NCBI GenBank assembly: GCA_024681565.1
Contig: JAILAO010000089.1
Location: 1-19,562, forward strand
Source of the DNA: Bacteroidales bacterium
Lineage (GTDB): Bacteria; Bacteroidota; Bacteroidia; Bacteroidales; UBA932
Length of the DNA stretch: 19,562 nucleotides
Direction: 5' to 3'
Under the pieces are notes generated by a model. The model had not been told where the DNA came from and ran no database searches. It was given only the letters and a program-made list of their open reading frames with translations. The translations under genes and the position numbers were made by a program. This document shows, in pieces, positions 1 to 9,800 of the stretch. Numbering within the stretch: the stretch's first letter is position 1; every line of letters begins with the position of its first letter.

Positions 1-2184
<2,184 letters not shown>

Positions 2185-2188
2185 TCTT

Positions 2189-2263
2189 ATGAGAAATATG
2201 TACTTCGCAGCTTGTTGTTGTTCCGTACCGATCCCGATGACCGGCGCGGAGGGCAAGCTGTAA
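2189..2263 (+). CDS. Cysteine-rich leader peptide (24 aa), attenuator uORF
   Basis: A 24-codon ORF sits between rpoC and cysK. Its centre reads FAACCCSVP, with three consecutive TGT Cys codons at 2213-2221 followed by a Ser codon. I infer a regulatory leader peptide whose translation senses charged tRNA-Cys, not a functional protein. It starts 4 bases after the rpoC stop (ATG 2189); ATG 2198 is an alternative start giving 21 residues. No Shine-Dalgarno site is at a good distance (GGAG at 2166-2169 is 19 bases away), which is normal in Bacteroidota. The Cys codons lie just 3' of one RNA helix arm (2200-2214) and about 13 bases 5' of another (2235-2245), the spacing expected if a stalled ribosome is to cover the first and expose the second. 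The stop codon is TAA 2261-2263. Confidence 0.72.
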   Translation: MRNMYFAACCCSVPIPMTGAEGKL

Positions 2264-2330
2264 GTACGATTTCGAGACAGCTTATTCCGAGAACCTGCCA
2301 GTCATCGCGACCGGCAGGTTCTTTGTTTTT
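2200..2330 (+). promoter_or_regulatory. Candidate cysteine-responsive transcription attenuator of cysK-cysE
   Basis: Two mutually exclusive RNA folds can be drawn by hand. Fold 1 (Cys-replete): 2200-2214 pairs with 2254-2267 (GTACTT..AGCTTG with CAAGCT..AAGTAC), leaving the terminator hairpin 2290-2322 free to form. Fold 2 (Cys-starved): a ribosome stalled on the Cys codons 2213-2221 masks 2200-2214. Then 2255-2261 AAGCTGT pairs with 2277-2283 ACAGCTT, 2247-2250 CGGA with 2286-2289 TCCG, and 2235-2245 CGATGACCGGC with 2297-2307 GCCAGTCATCG (10 of 11 pairs, one C-A mismatch). These helices are nested and consume the 5' arm of the terminator, so transcription would continue into cysK. The pairings are visible in the sequence; the mechanism is inference by analogy with trp/his-type attenuators. 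Confidence 0.7.
2290..2330 (+). terminator. Rho-independent terminator (attenuator / end of rpoBC transcript)
   Basis: The stem AGAACCTGCC (2290-2299) pairs perfectly over 10 bp with GGCAGGTTCT (2313-2322). After an A-C mismatch the helix continues with GTC/GAC and closes on the loop ATCGC (2304-2308). TTGTTTTT follows at 2323-2330. It lies 105 bases after the rpoC stop and 30 bases before the cysK ATG. Confidence 0.88.
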
Positions 2331-2353
2331 ATAGTGTATTATTCTTATTTTTC
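2322..2353 (+). promoter_or_regulatory. Possible secondary promoter of cysK
   Basis: A perfect -33 box TTTG (2322-2325) inside the terminator T-tract is followed after 20 bases by TATTTTTC (2346-2353), 7 of 8 positions matching the spacing-tolerant TAnnTTTG if the two n positions are counted as matches. It would start transcription about 4 bases before the cysK ATG. The region is AT-rich, so a chance match is possible. If real, it gives cysK an expression route that bypasses the attenuator. Confidence 0.35.
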
Positions 2354-2360
2354 AGCCGTT

Positions 2361-3278
2361 ATGATTTACCAGCATCTGACTGATCTCATCGGGAACACCC
2401 CGCTTTTGGAAGTCTCCGGCCTCGAAGGCCAGCAAGCGCGCATCGCGCTCAAACTCGAACTGTTCAACCCCGGCGGCAGCGCCAAAGACCGCATCGCACG
2501 CGCGATGATCGAAGACGCCGAACAGAAAGGCGTCCTCAAGCCCGGCGCCACCATCATCGAGCCGACCAGCGGCAATACCGGCATCGGCCTGGCCTGGGTG
2601 GCCCGTGCGAAAGGCTACAAAACCATCCTGACAATGCCCGACACGATGAGCGTCGAGCGCCGCAACCTGCTCAAGGCCTTCGGTGCGCAGATCGTGCTGA
2701 CACCCGGCGCCGAAGGGATGAAGGGCGCCATCGCCAAGGCGGAAACGCTCCGCGACGAAACCCCCGGATCCGTCATTCTCGGCCAGTTCGTCAACCCGGC
2801 CAACCCGGCCGCCCACACCCGCACCACGGGCGAAGAAGTCTGGGCAGCCACCGACGGCGCCGTGGACATCTTCGTGGCCGGCATCGGCACGGGCGGCACC
2901 GTCAGCGGCACCGGCCGCGCCCTCAAGGCCCACAAGCCCGGCGTCGAGATCGTGGGTGTGGAGCCCGCCACCTCCGCCGTCATCACCACCGGTGTTCCGG
3001 GCAAGCACAAGATCCAGGGCATCGGTGCGGGATTTGTCCCCGAAACCTTCCTCAAAGACTACGTAGACCGCGTACTGCCCGTCAGCGACGAGGATGCCTT
3101 TGCCGGCGCCCGTCTGATCGCCGACCGCATCGGCCTGCTGGTCGGTATCTCCTCCGGCGCTGCTTTCAGCGCCGCCTACGCCCTCGCCCGCCAGCCGGAG
3201 AACCGAGGCAAACTCATCGTCGCCCTGCTCCCCGACACCGGCGAACGCTACCTGTCCACCCCGTTGTTTGAGAAATAA
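2361..3278 (+). CDS. cysK: Cysteine synthase A (O-acetylserine sulfhydrylase)
   Basis: This PLP enzyme forms cysteine from O-acetylserine and sulfide in the cytoplasm. The protein has 305 aa, a usual length. Motifs in order: the N-terminal DLIGNTPLLEV, the PLP lysine in PGGSAKDR (Lys42), the substrate loop PTSGNTGIGLAW, the phosphate-binding GIGTGGTVSGTG and the late GISSGAA. I chose ATG 2361 because it gives the family's normal N-terminus; an in-frame GTG at 2334 would add nine unfamiliar residues and lies next to the terminator. The stop TAA overlaps the cysE ATG by one base (TAATG), so the two genes are an operon with probable translational coupling. A Cys-codon leader and terminator precede it, pointing to control by cysteine supply. 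Confidence 0.96.
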   Translation: MIYQHLTDLIGNTPLLEVSGLEGQQARIALKLELFNPGGSAKDRIARAMIEDAEQKGVLKPGATIIEPTSGNTGIGLAWVARAKGYKTILTMPDTMSVERRNLLKAFGAQIVLTPGAEGMKGAIAKAETLRDETPGSVILGQFVNPANPAAHTRTTGEEVWAATDGAVDIFVAGIGTGGTVSGTGRALKAHKPGVEIVGVEPATSAVITTGVPGKHKIQGIGAGFVPETFLKDYVDRVLPVSDEDAFAGARLIADRIGLLVGISSGAAFSAAYALARQPENRGKLIVALLPDTGERYLSTPLFEK

Positions 3279-4000
3279 TGGAAGAACTGCTGTCCCAACT
3301 GATCGTCCTGATGCGCCGGACCGTCTTTCCCGAGTACCTCGGGCAGGACGACCGCGCGCTGGACCTGATGTCCGTGCGGAGCGTGGTCCGCAAGATTGCC
3401 GGCGACAAGCGCGCCGACGCGTTCATGGAGCGCATTCCGCTCATTTCCGACCTCCTCCACACCGACGTGGAGGCCATCGCCGACAACGATCCGGCGGTCA
3501 CCGACCGCACGGAGATCGTGCTCTGCTACCCGGGCATCCGGGTGATGCTCCACTACCGCATCGCGCACGAACTGCTGCTGCTCGAGGTCCCCGTGGCCCC
3601 GCGCCTGCTCACGGAGATGGCGCATTCCGCCACCGGCATCGACATCCATCCCGGCGCCCGGATCGGCGAATATTTCGCCATCGACCACGGTACGGGCGTC
3701 GTGATCGGGGCCACCACCGTGATCGGGGACCACGTGATGCTCTACCAGGGCGTGACCCTCGGCGCCAAGAACATCAAATATGATCCGGACGGACGGCCCA
3801 TCGACGAACCGCGTCATCCCATCCTGGAGGACAACGTCACGGTCTATGCCAACACGACCATCCTCGGGCGCGTGACCATCGGCCACGACACCGTGGTCGG
3901 CGGCAACGTCTGGCTCACGCACGACGTCCCGCCGCGTTCCCGCATCCTGCAGACCCGCGCCGTCGAACAACCCCTGTTCGCCGACGGCGCCGGGATCTAG
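3278..4000 (+). CDS. cysE: Serine O-acetyltransferase
   Basis: CysE acetylates serine with acetyl-CoA and feeds O-acetylserine to CysK. The 240-aa protein has an N-terminal helical part (about 1-100) and a left-handed beta-helix built from hexapeptide repeats from about residue 118 (GIDIHPGARIG, then AIDHGTGVVIG, then YQGVTLGAK). The expected catalytic pair is visible: Asp122 in GIDIHP and His137 in IDHGTG, with the same 15-residue spacing as Asp143/His158 in E. coli CysE. The chain ends in FADGAGI. A C-terminal isoleucine is the residue that inserts into the CysK active site in known cysteine synthase complexes. The start ATG overlaps the cysK stop by one base. The stop TAG shares the palindrome CTAG with the stop of the convergent regulator gene. 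Confidence 0.95.
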   Translation: MEELLSQLIVLMRRTVFPEYLGQDDRALDLMSVRSVVRKIAGDKRADAFMERIPLISDLLHTDVEAIADNDPAVTDRTEIVLCYPGIRVMLHYRIAHELLLLEVPVAPRLLTEMAHSATGIDIHPGARIGEYFAIDHGTGVVIGATTVIGDHVMLYQGVTLGAKNIKYDPDGRPIDEPRHPILEDNVTVYANTTILGRVTIGHDTVVGGNVWLTHDVPPRSRILQTRAVEQPLFADGAGI

Positions 4001-4461
4001 CGGACCGGTACGGCGTGGGTATTCTTGACCTCGCCCATCACGAAGGAACTGTTGAGCCCGCCGATACAGTCGAGTTCGCCCAGGATCCGCAGCACGAACT
4101 GCTGGTACGCCTTCATGCTGGAGACATAGACTTTCAGCAGAAAGTCGTAATCTCCTGATATATTGTAACATTCACCCACCTCATCCATTAACTGCACCGC
4201 CTCCATCAGGCGGTGCGCGTTGTCATAGGTGTGCTGTTTCATCTTGATGTAGCAGAACGCCATGAAAGCGCAGTCAAGTTTCTCGGCATCGAGGACGGCC
4301 ACGTAGCGCTTGATGTAGCCCTGGTCGCGCAGGCGCTTGATGCGCTCGAAGACAGGCGTGGGCGAAAGATGCACGCGCGCGGCGATCTCTTTGTTGGTCA
4401 GGGAGGCGTCCTGCTGGAGGAGTTGCAGGATGGCGATATCGGTCGGGTCGAGTCCACTCAT
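3997..4461 (-). CDS. Lrp/AsnC family transcriptional regulator
   Basis: A 154-aa feast/famine-type DNA-binding regulator. Residues 1-60 form the AsnC winged helix-turn-helix (start MSGLDPTDIAILQLLQQDA, recognition region NKEIAARVHLSPTPVFERIKRL). Residues about 65-140 form the RAM effector-binding domain, with the GDYDFLLKVYV strand typical of the family. Such proteins bind amino acids and assemble as octamers or larger; the ligand cannot be read from the sequence. It is convergent with cysE (stops overlap in CTAG 3997-4000) and divergent from metY with 175 bases between the starts, so it may control metY and itself. AAAAGATA at 4468-4475 reads TATCTTTT on the minus strand, a near match to TAnnTTTG placed only 6 bases before the ATG. 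Confidence 0.92.
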   Translation of the reverse strand: MSGLDPTDIAILQLLQQDASLTNKEIAARVHLSPTPVFERIKRLRDQGYIKRYVAVLDAEKLDCAFMAFCYIKMKQHTYDNAHRLMEAVQLMDEVGECYNISGDYDFLLKVYVSSMKAYQQFVLRILGELDCIGGLNSSFVMGEVKNTHAVPVR

Positions 4462-4636
4462 GGCAGTAAAAGATAAATATTCTGTTAAAACCGGGGATTC
4501 CGGATTAAATTAAGAATGAAATTTTAACTATCTGCGTAAAATTAGGGATATTTTCCGAGTTTTCAATAGTTCTTGGAAATTATTTCTTTACATCCGACCT
4601 TTGTACCAGCGCAGACAATCAAAAACGCAACATATT
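4462..4636. promoter_or_regulatory. Divergent regulatory region between the Lrp-type gene and metY
   Basis: This AT-rich 175-base gap stands out from its GC-rich flanks. It holds an inverted repeat GTTAAAA (4484-4490) / TTTTAAC (4522-4528) with a 31-base spacer, plus other A/T tracts that would suit an Lrp-type protein. There is a weak minus-strand -7 element (4468-4475) and a metY promoter candidate (4572-4603). The predicted metY leader is only about 30 bases, too short for a SAM riboswitch, and none was recognised. Binding by the neighbouring regulator is inference. Confidence 0.45.
4572..4603 (+). promoter_or_regulatory. Candidate metY promoter
   Basis: CTTG (4572-4575), a spacer of 20 bases and GACCTTTG (4596-4603) match the Bacteroidota -33 TTTG / -7 TAnnTTTG pattern with one mismatch in each box. 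The predicted start of transcription is about 30 bases upstream of ATG 4637. Confidence 0.5.
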
Positions 4637-5923
4637 ATGAGCACCCAGAAATTACATGTCGAGACGCTGGCCCTGCACGTCGGCCAGGAAACCCCCGATC
4701 CCGCATCCGACGCCCGCGCTGTTCCCATTTACCAGACGACCTCCTATGTCTTCCACAATAGCCGGCACGCCGCCGACCGCTTCGGCCTGCGCGATCCGGG
4801 AAACATCTACGGCCGCCTGACCAACTCCACCCAGGCCGTGTTCGAGGAGCGCGTAGCCGCGCTGGAAGGCGGCGCAGCGGGCCTGGCCGTCTCCTCCGGC
4901 GCCGCGGCCATCACCTACGCCCTGCAGAATGTCGTCCAGGCCGGCGACCACATCATCGCGGCCGACAATCTCTACGGCGGCACCTACAACCTGATCACCC
5001 ACACCCTCGCCACGCAGGGAATCAGCAGTACCATCCTCAACGTCAACGACCTGCAGGCGCTCGAGGCGGCCATCCAACCCAACACCAAGGTCATCTACGC
5101 GGAGACCTTCGGCAATCCCAACTCCGATGTGGCCGATTTCGAAGGCATCGCCGAGGTAGCCCATCGCCACCACATCATCTTCATTGTGGACAACACCTTC
5201 GCCCCGATCGTCATCCGTCCGCTGGAGCACGGCGCTGACATCGTCGTCCACTCCGCCACCAAGTTCATCGGCGGGCACGGTAGTTCGCTCGGTGGCGTGA
5301 TTGTGGACGGAGGCCGCTTCGACTGGAAAGCGAATGCCGATAAATACCCGACGCTCGCCAAGCCGGATCCGAGCTATCACGGCGCCGTCTTCGCGGACGT
5401 GGCCGGCCCCGCCGCTTTCGTGACGCGTATCCGCGCCGTTCTCCTGCGCGACACGGGCGCGGCCATCAGCCCCTTCAACGCCTGGATTCTCCTCCAGGGA
5501 GTCGAATCCCTGCCGCTGCGCATCGAGCGCCATGCGCAGAACGCCCTGAAGGTCGTGGAATTCCTCGCCAGCCACCCCAAGGTAGCGAAGGTCAACCACC
5601 CCGCCCTGCCGGACCACCCGGGCCACGCGCTGTATCAACGGTATTTCCCGCAGGGAGCCGGCTCCATCTTCACCTTCGAGATCAAAGGCACGCAGGACGA
5701 TGCCTGGAAAGTTATCGATTCGCTCAAGATCTTCTCTCTGCTGGCCAACGTAGCCGACGTCGAGAGCCTGATAATCCATCCTTACACGACAACCCATTCG
5801 CAACTGAGTGAGGAAGAACTGGCCCGGCAGCACATCACCCCGACGACCATCCGCCTGTCCGTAGGTGTCGAACACATCGACGACATCCTCGCGGATCTCG
5901 TGCAGGCCTTTGATGCAATTTAA
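4637..5923 (+). CDS. metY: O-acetylhomoserine sulfhydrylase (homocysteine synthase)
   Basis: This PLP enzyme makes homocysteine directly from O-acetylhomoserine and sulfide. The protein has 428 aa, the usual MetY length and longer than the roughly 380-400 aa of MetB/MetC. It starts MSTQKLHVETLALHVGQ and shows the YQTTSYVF and YGRLTNST blocks, SSGAAAITYA, and ETFGNPNSDV. The PLP lysine is Lys209 in HSATKFIGGHGSSLGG, and the C-terminus has TIRLSVGVEHIDDI. ATG 4637 gives the family N-terminus; an upstream in-frame TTG at 4601 would lie inside the -7 box and add atypical residues. A MetB-type cystathionine gamma-synthase is the main alternative, but length and the Asn/Gly-rich PLP loop favour MetY. 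The metF promoter overlaps its last codons. Confidence 0.9.
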   Translation: MSTQKLHVETLALHVGQETPDPASDARAVPIYQTTSYVFHNSRHAADRFGLRDPGNIYGRLTNSTQAVFEERVAALEGGAAGLAVSSGAAAITYALQNVVQAGDHIIAADNLYGGTYNLITHTLATQGISSTILNVNDLQALEAAIQPNTKVIYAETFGNPNSDVADFEGIAEVAHRHHIIFIVDNTFAPIVIRPLEHGADIVVHSATKFIGGHGSSLGGVIVDGGRFDWKANADKYPTLAKPDPSYHGAVFADVAGPAAFVTRIRAVLLRDTGAAISPFNAWILLQGVESLPLRIERHAQNALKVVEFLASHPKVAKVNHPALPDHPGHALYQRYFPQGAGSIFTFEIKGTQDDAWKVIDSLKIFSLLANVADVESLIIHPYTTTHSQLSEEELARQHITPTTIRLSVGVEHIDDILADLVQAFDAI

Positions 5924-5942
5924 CAGAAAATATGTATCTTTG
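5909..5942 (+). promoter_or_regulatory. metF-metH promoter
   Basis: A perfect -7 element TATCTTTG (5935-5942) is preceded after 22 bases by TTTG (5909-5912), which lies inside the last codons of metY. The predicted leader before ATG 5970 is about 24 bases, leaving no room for a riboswitch. Confidence 0.7.
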
Positions 5943-5969
5943 AATCAGAGTGTATTAGCCCCGTCAGCA

Positions 5970-6896
5970 ATGAAGGTTGAAAAGATTCCGCAGACAGACA
6001 ACAAACCATTCCCGTCCCTTGAGATCGTTCCTCCGCTCAAAGGGATCGCCAAGACCGAACTCCTGGACAGCATCCGTCCGTTCATGGAGTTCGGACCGCG
6101 TTATATCAACATCACCTGCCACCGCGACGAATACGAATTCCGCCCGGAGCCGGACGGAAGCTTTTCCCGCCACCTGCTGCGCAAGCGCATCAGCCAGCCG
6201 GCGGTCTGCGCCGCCGTCCAGGCCGCCTTTCCCGAGGTGGAAGTCGTGCCGCACCTGATCTGCGGCGGAGCCAGCGCCGACCTGATCGAGTCCCAGTTGC
6301 AGGATTTCAAGTTTATGGGCATCCGCAACATCCTCGTCCTGCGCGGTGACGCCCTGCCCGGCGAGAAGCGTTTCACGCCCGAGCCGGACGGCTACGCCCA
6401 CGCTGACGAGCTGGTCGCCGCAATCCGCCGCTTCGAGTCGGCGAACGGCGGCGAACGCCTGTTCACGCTCGGTGTGGGCGGATATCCCGAAAAGCATTTC
6501 GAATCGCCGAATCCCGAGACGGATATCCAGTATCTCAAACAGAAAGTCGACGCCGGCGCCGACCAGATCATCACCCAGATGTTCTTCGACAATGCCGTCT
6601 TCTATGATTTCGTACGGCGCTGCCGCGAAGCCGGCATCACCGTCCCCATTGTTCCGGGGCTCAAACCCCTGTCCAGTGCCCGGCAGGTGGCCCTGCTGCC
6701 GGAGAGTTTCTCCATCGACATCCCGGTGGAACTGACCGCCGAGATCGAAACGCATCCGGAATCCGCCTACGCCATCGGCGAGCAGTGGTGCAAGGAACAG
6801 TGCCGCGACCTGCTGGCACACGGTTTCCCGGAAATCCATTTCTACACGATGGGGCGCAGCGACAATATCGTAAACATCCTGCGGGACTGCTTCTGA
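5970..6896 (+). CDS. metF: Methylenetetrahydrofolate reductase
   Basis: A flavoenzyme that reduces 5,10-methylene-THF to 5-methyl-THF, the methyl donor for MetH. The protein has 308 aa. The N-terminal FPSLEIVPPLKG carries the family's active-site Glu (Glu18), in the form seen in Bacteroidetes MetF. ILVLRGDALPGE carries the LRGD motif with the catalytic Asp, and GVGGYPEKH plus QMFFDNAVFYDF follow, all within a TIM-barrel-length protein. The frame is open upstream to 5865, but that stretch overlaps metY and contains the promoter, so ATG 5970 (MKVEKIPQ) is the credible start. Its stop TGA overlaps the metH ATG by one base (TGATG), tying methyl-THF supply to its consumer. Confidence 0.95.
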   Translation: MKVEKIPQTDNKPFPSLEIVPPLKGIAKTELLDSIRPFMEFGPRYINITCHRDEYEFRPEPDGSFSRHLLRKRISQPAVCAAVQAAFPEVEVVPHLICGGASADLIESQLQDFKFMGIRNILVLRGDALPGEKRFTPEPDGYAHADELVAAIRRFESANGGERLFTLGVGGYPEKHFESPNPETDIQYLKQKVDAGADQIITQMFFDNAVFYDFVRRCREAGITVPIVPGLKPLSSARQVALLPESFSIDIPVELTAEIETHPESAYAIGEQWCKEQCRDLLAHGFPEIHFYTMGRSDNIVNILRDCF

Positions 6897-9800
6897 TGGA
6901 TGGATTGCGACAGGCACTCACGGAAAGGATCCTGATCCTGGACGGGGCGATGGGCACGATGCTCCAGCGCCATGGCCTGTCCGGCAACAACGAGACCTTC
7001 AACCTCTCCCATCCGGACATCATCCGGGACATCCACCGCGCCTACATCGCTGCCGGTGCGGACATCATCACGACCAACACCTTCAGCGCCAACCGCATCT
7101 CGCAGGCCGAATACGGCTGTGCCGGGCAGGCGCAGGAATTCGCCCGGGAGGGCGCCCGGCTGGCCCGGGAAGCCGCCGACGCAGCCCCGCGCCGCGTCTG
7201 GGTGGCCGGTTCGCTCGGACCTACCGGGAAATCCCTCAGCCTCGCCCAGGACCTTTCCGACCCGGCTTTCCGCCCGGTAGGATTCGACGGGATGGCGGAA
7301 GCCTACGCCGAACAGGTCCGCGGCCTGCTGGAAGGCGGTGTGGACATCCTGCTGCTGGAGACCTGTTTCGATGCGCTCAACACCAAGGCCGCCCTCTACG
7401 CCATCAGCGGCATCCCCGAGGCTGCGGCACGGCCGCTGATCATCTCCGTGTCCGTGAGTGACCGGAGCGGCCGCACCCTGACCGGACAGACCCTGGAAGC
7501 ATTCTACCGTTCCGTACAGCATGCACGTCCGCTCTGCTTCGGACTCAACTGTTCGCTCGGCGCAGACGACCTCGCGCCGCTCGTCACCGACGTGGCCTCC
7601 TGGAGTGCCTGCGCCGTCAGCTGTTATCCCAACGCCGGCCTGCCCAATGAGATGGGCGCCTACAACGAGACTCCCGACCAGACGGCCTCCGCCCTGCAGC
7701 GGATGGCCCGCGCCGGACTGCTCAACCTGGCCGGCGGGTGCTGCGGCACCACCCCGGAGCACATCCGGGCCATCGCCGACGCCTTGCAGGGACTCCCGCC
7801 GAGACCGTTGCCGGAACCGGACCGCCGGCTCTCTGTCAGCGGTTTGGAATCCGTCACCCTGGACATGCGGCAGAACCGCTTTACCAATATCGGCGAGCGT
7901 ACCAACGTCGCGGGTTCCCGCAAATTCGCCCGGCTCATCGCCGCCGGCGACTATGGGACGGCACTCGGGATCGCCGCCGGGCAGATTGCAAACGGCGCTT
8001 CCATCATCGACATCAACATGGATGACGCGATGCTGGACAGCAAGGCCGAGATGGAGCGTTTCCTGCGCCACATCGCAGGCGAACCCGCCGTCGCCAAAGC
8101 TGCCGTGATGATTGATTCCTCCCATTGGGAGACCCTGCTCACCGGTCTCAAGAATGCCCAGGGCCGGTGCATCGTCAACTCCATTTCCCTCAAAGAGGGA
8201 GAAGAGGCATTTCTCGCCAAAGCCCGGGAGATCCACCGGCTCGGCGCCGCCGTGGTCGTGATGGCTTTCGACGAAGAAGGACAGGCCACGACCTACGACC
8301 GCAAAATCGCCATCTGCGAACGCGCCTACCGGCTCCTCACACAACAGGCGGGATTCGACCCCTGGGAAATCGTCTTCGACGTCAACGTCCTGTCCGTCGG
8401 CACGGGCATCCCCGAGCATGCCCGCTACGGCGTGGACTTCATCGAAGCCGTCCGCTGGGTCAAAGCACATCTGCCGGGAGCCCTGACTTCCGGAGGCATC
8501 TCCAACCTTTCTTTCGCCTTCCGCGGCAACAACCCGGTCCGCGAGGCGATGCACTCCGTTTTCCTCTACCATGCCATCGCCGCCGGCCTGGACATGGGAA
8601 TTGTCAACCCCGGGATGCTGCGCGTCTATGACGAGATCGAACCGCAGCTGCTGCGCTGTGTCGAGGATGTCATCCTCGACCGGGATGCCGGAGCTACGGA
8701 CCGGCTGCTGGAATACGGAAGCGGTTCTCCCGAATCCGCGGCTGCCGCTCAACCGCAAAGTTCCGAAGCCGGCCGGTCCGCTGATACAGAGGCTGTTCCA
8801 CTGTCCTTGCCCCCCGTCTCCGAGCGTCTGACCAAGGCGATCGTCGGCGGCGGTTCTCCCCGGCTGCAGGAAGACCTGATGGAGAGTCTCGCGGAACTCG
8901 GCCGCGCCGTAGATGTCATCGAAGGGCCGCTGATGGCGGGCATGGCCCGGGTCGGCGAATTGTTCGCCGACGGCAGGATGTTCCTCCCCCAGGTCGTCAA
9001 ATCCGCCAAGGTCATGCGCGATGCCGTCGGGATCCTCCAACCCTTCATGGGGCAGGAGACGGACGGCTCGGACAAACCCCGTTTCGTACTGGCGACGGTC
9101 AAGGGAGACGTCCACGACATCGGCAAGAACATCACCGGGATCGTGCTCCGGTGCAATGGATTCGAGGTCACGGACCTCGGTGTGATGGTCCCCAGGGAAA
9201 CCATCCTGGCCAAGGCCGGAGAGATCCGGGCAGACCTGATCGGCGTCAGCGGCCTGATCACCCCTTCCCTGTTCCAGATGGAGGAACTCTGCCGGGAGAT
9301 GGCCGCCCGCGGGCTCACGACGCCGCTGCTCATCGGCGGAGCCACCACCTCCGCCCTGCATACGGCCGTCAAACTCGCACCGCTGTACGACCATGTTTTC
9401 TATGCCCCCGACGCCTCGGCCAGTGCCGTGCTCGCCGGACGGCTGCTTTCCGACCGTGAAAGGACGGAAGCGGAAGAACACCGCAAACAGGAAGAGCTGC
9501 GGACCCTGTATGCCCGGAAAGATGCCCGGAAGGAAACACGCGGCCGCAGCACGTCCCGCACCTGCTTCCCGGCAGACAGCTATCTGCACGGAGCCTGTTT
9601 CCACAATATCCCCACCCGCGAACTCAGCATCGCCGAGGTTCTTCCCTATTTCGACTGGAAACTGTTTTACGCCATCTGGGGGATCAAAGATGCCGGGACT
9701 TCCCCGGAGTCCCGGACGGTGCAGCTCAGTGCCGATGCCGTCGAACGCCTGGATATCCTGAAACGCGAAAAAGGCTGCCGCATCCGCATCTCCGCCCGTT

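Noticed and set aside
4462..4636. SAM riboswitch upstream of metY
   Set aside because: The predicted leader is about 30 bases and no SAM aptamer helices could be drawn.
4652..5875. A 407-codon minus-strand frame over metY
   Set aside because: Composition is Gly/Val/Asp-rich without motifs and metY is clearly coding on the plus strand.
5924..5969. Cobalamin or SAM riboswitch upstream of metF-metH
   Set aside because: The perfect -7 element at 5935-5942 leaves about 24 bases of leader, too short.
5865..5969. Upstream ATG 5865 as the metF start
   Set aside because: It overlaps metY in another frame and spans the promoter; MKVEKIPQ at 5970 fits the family.
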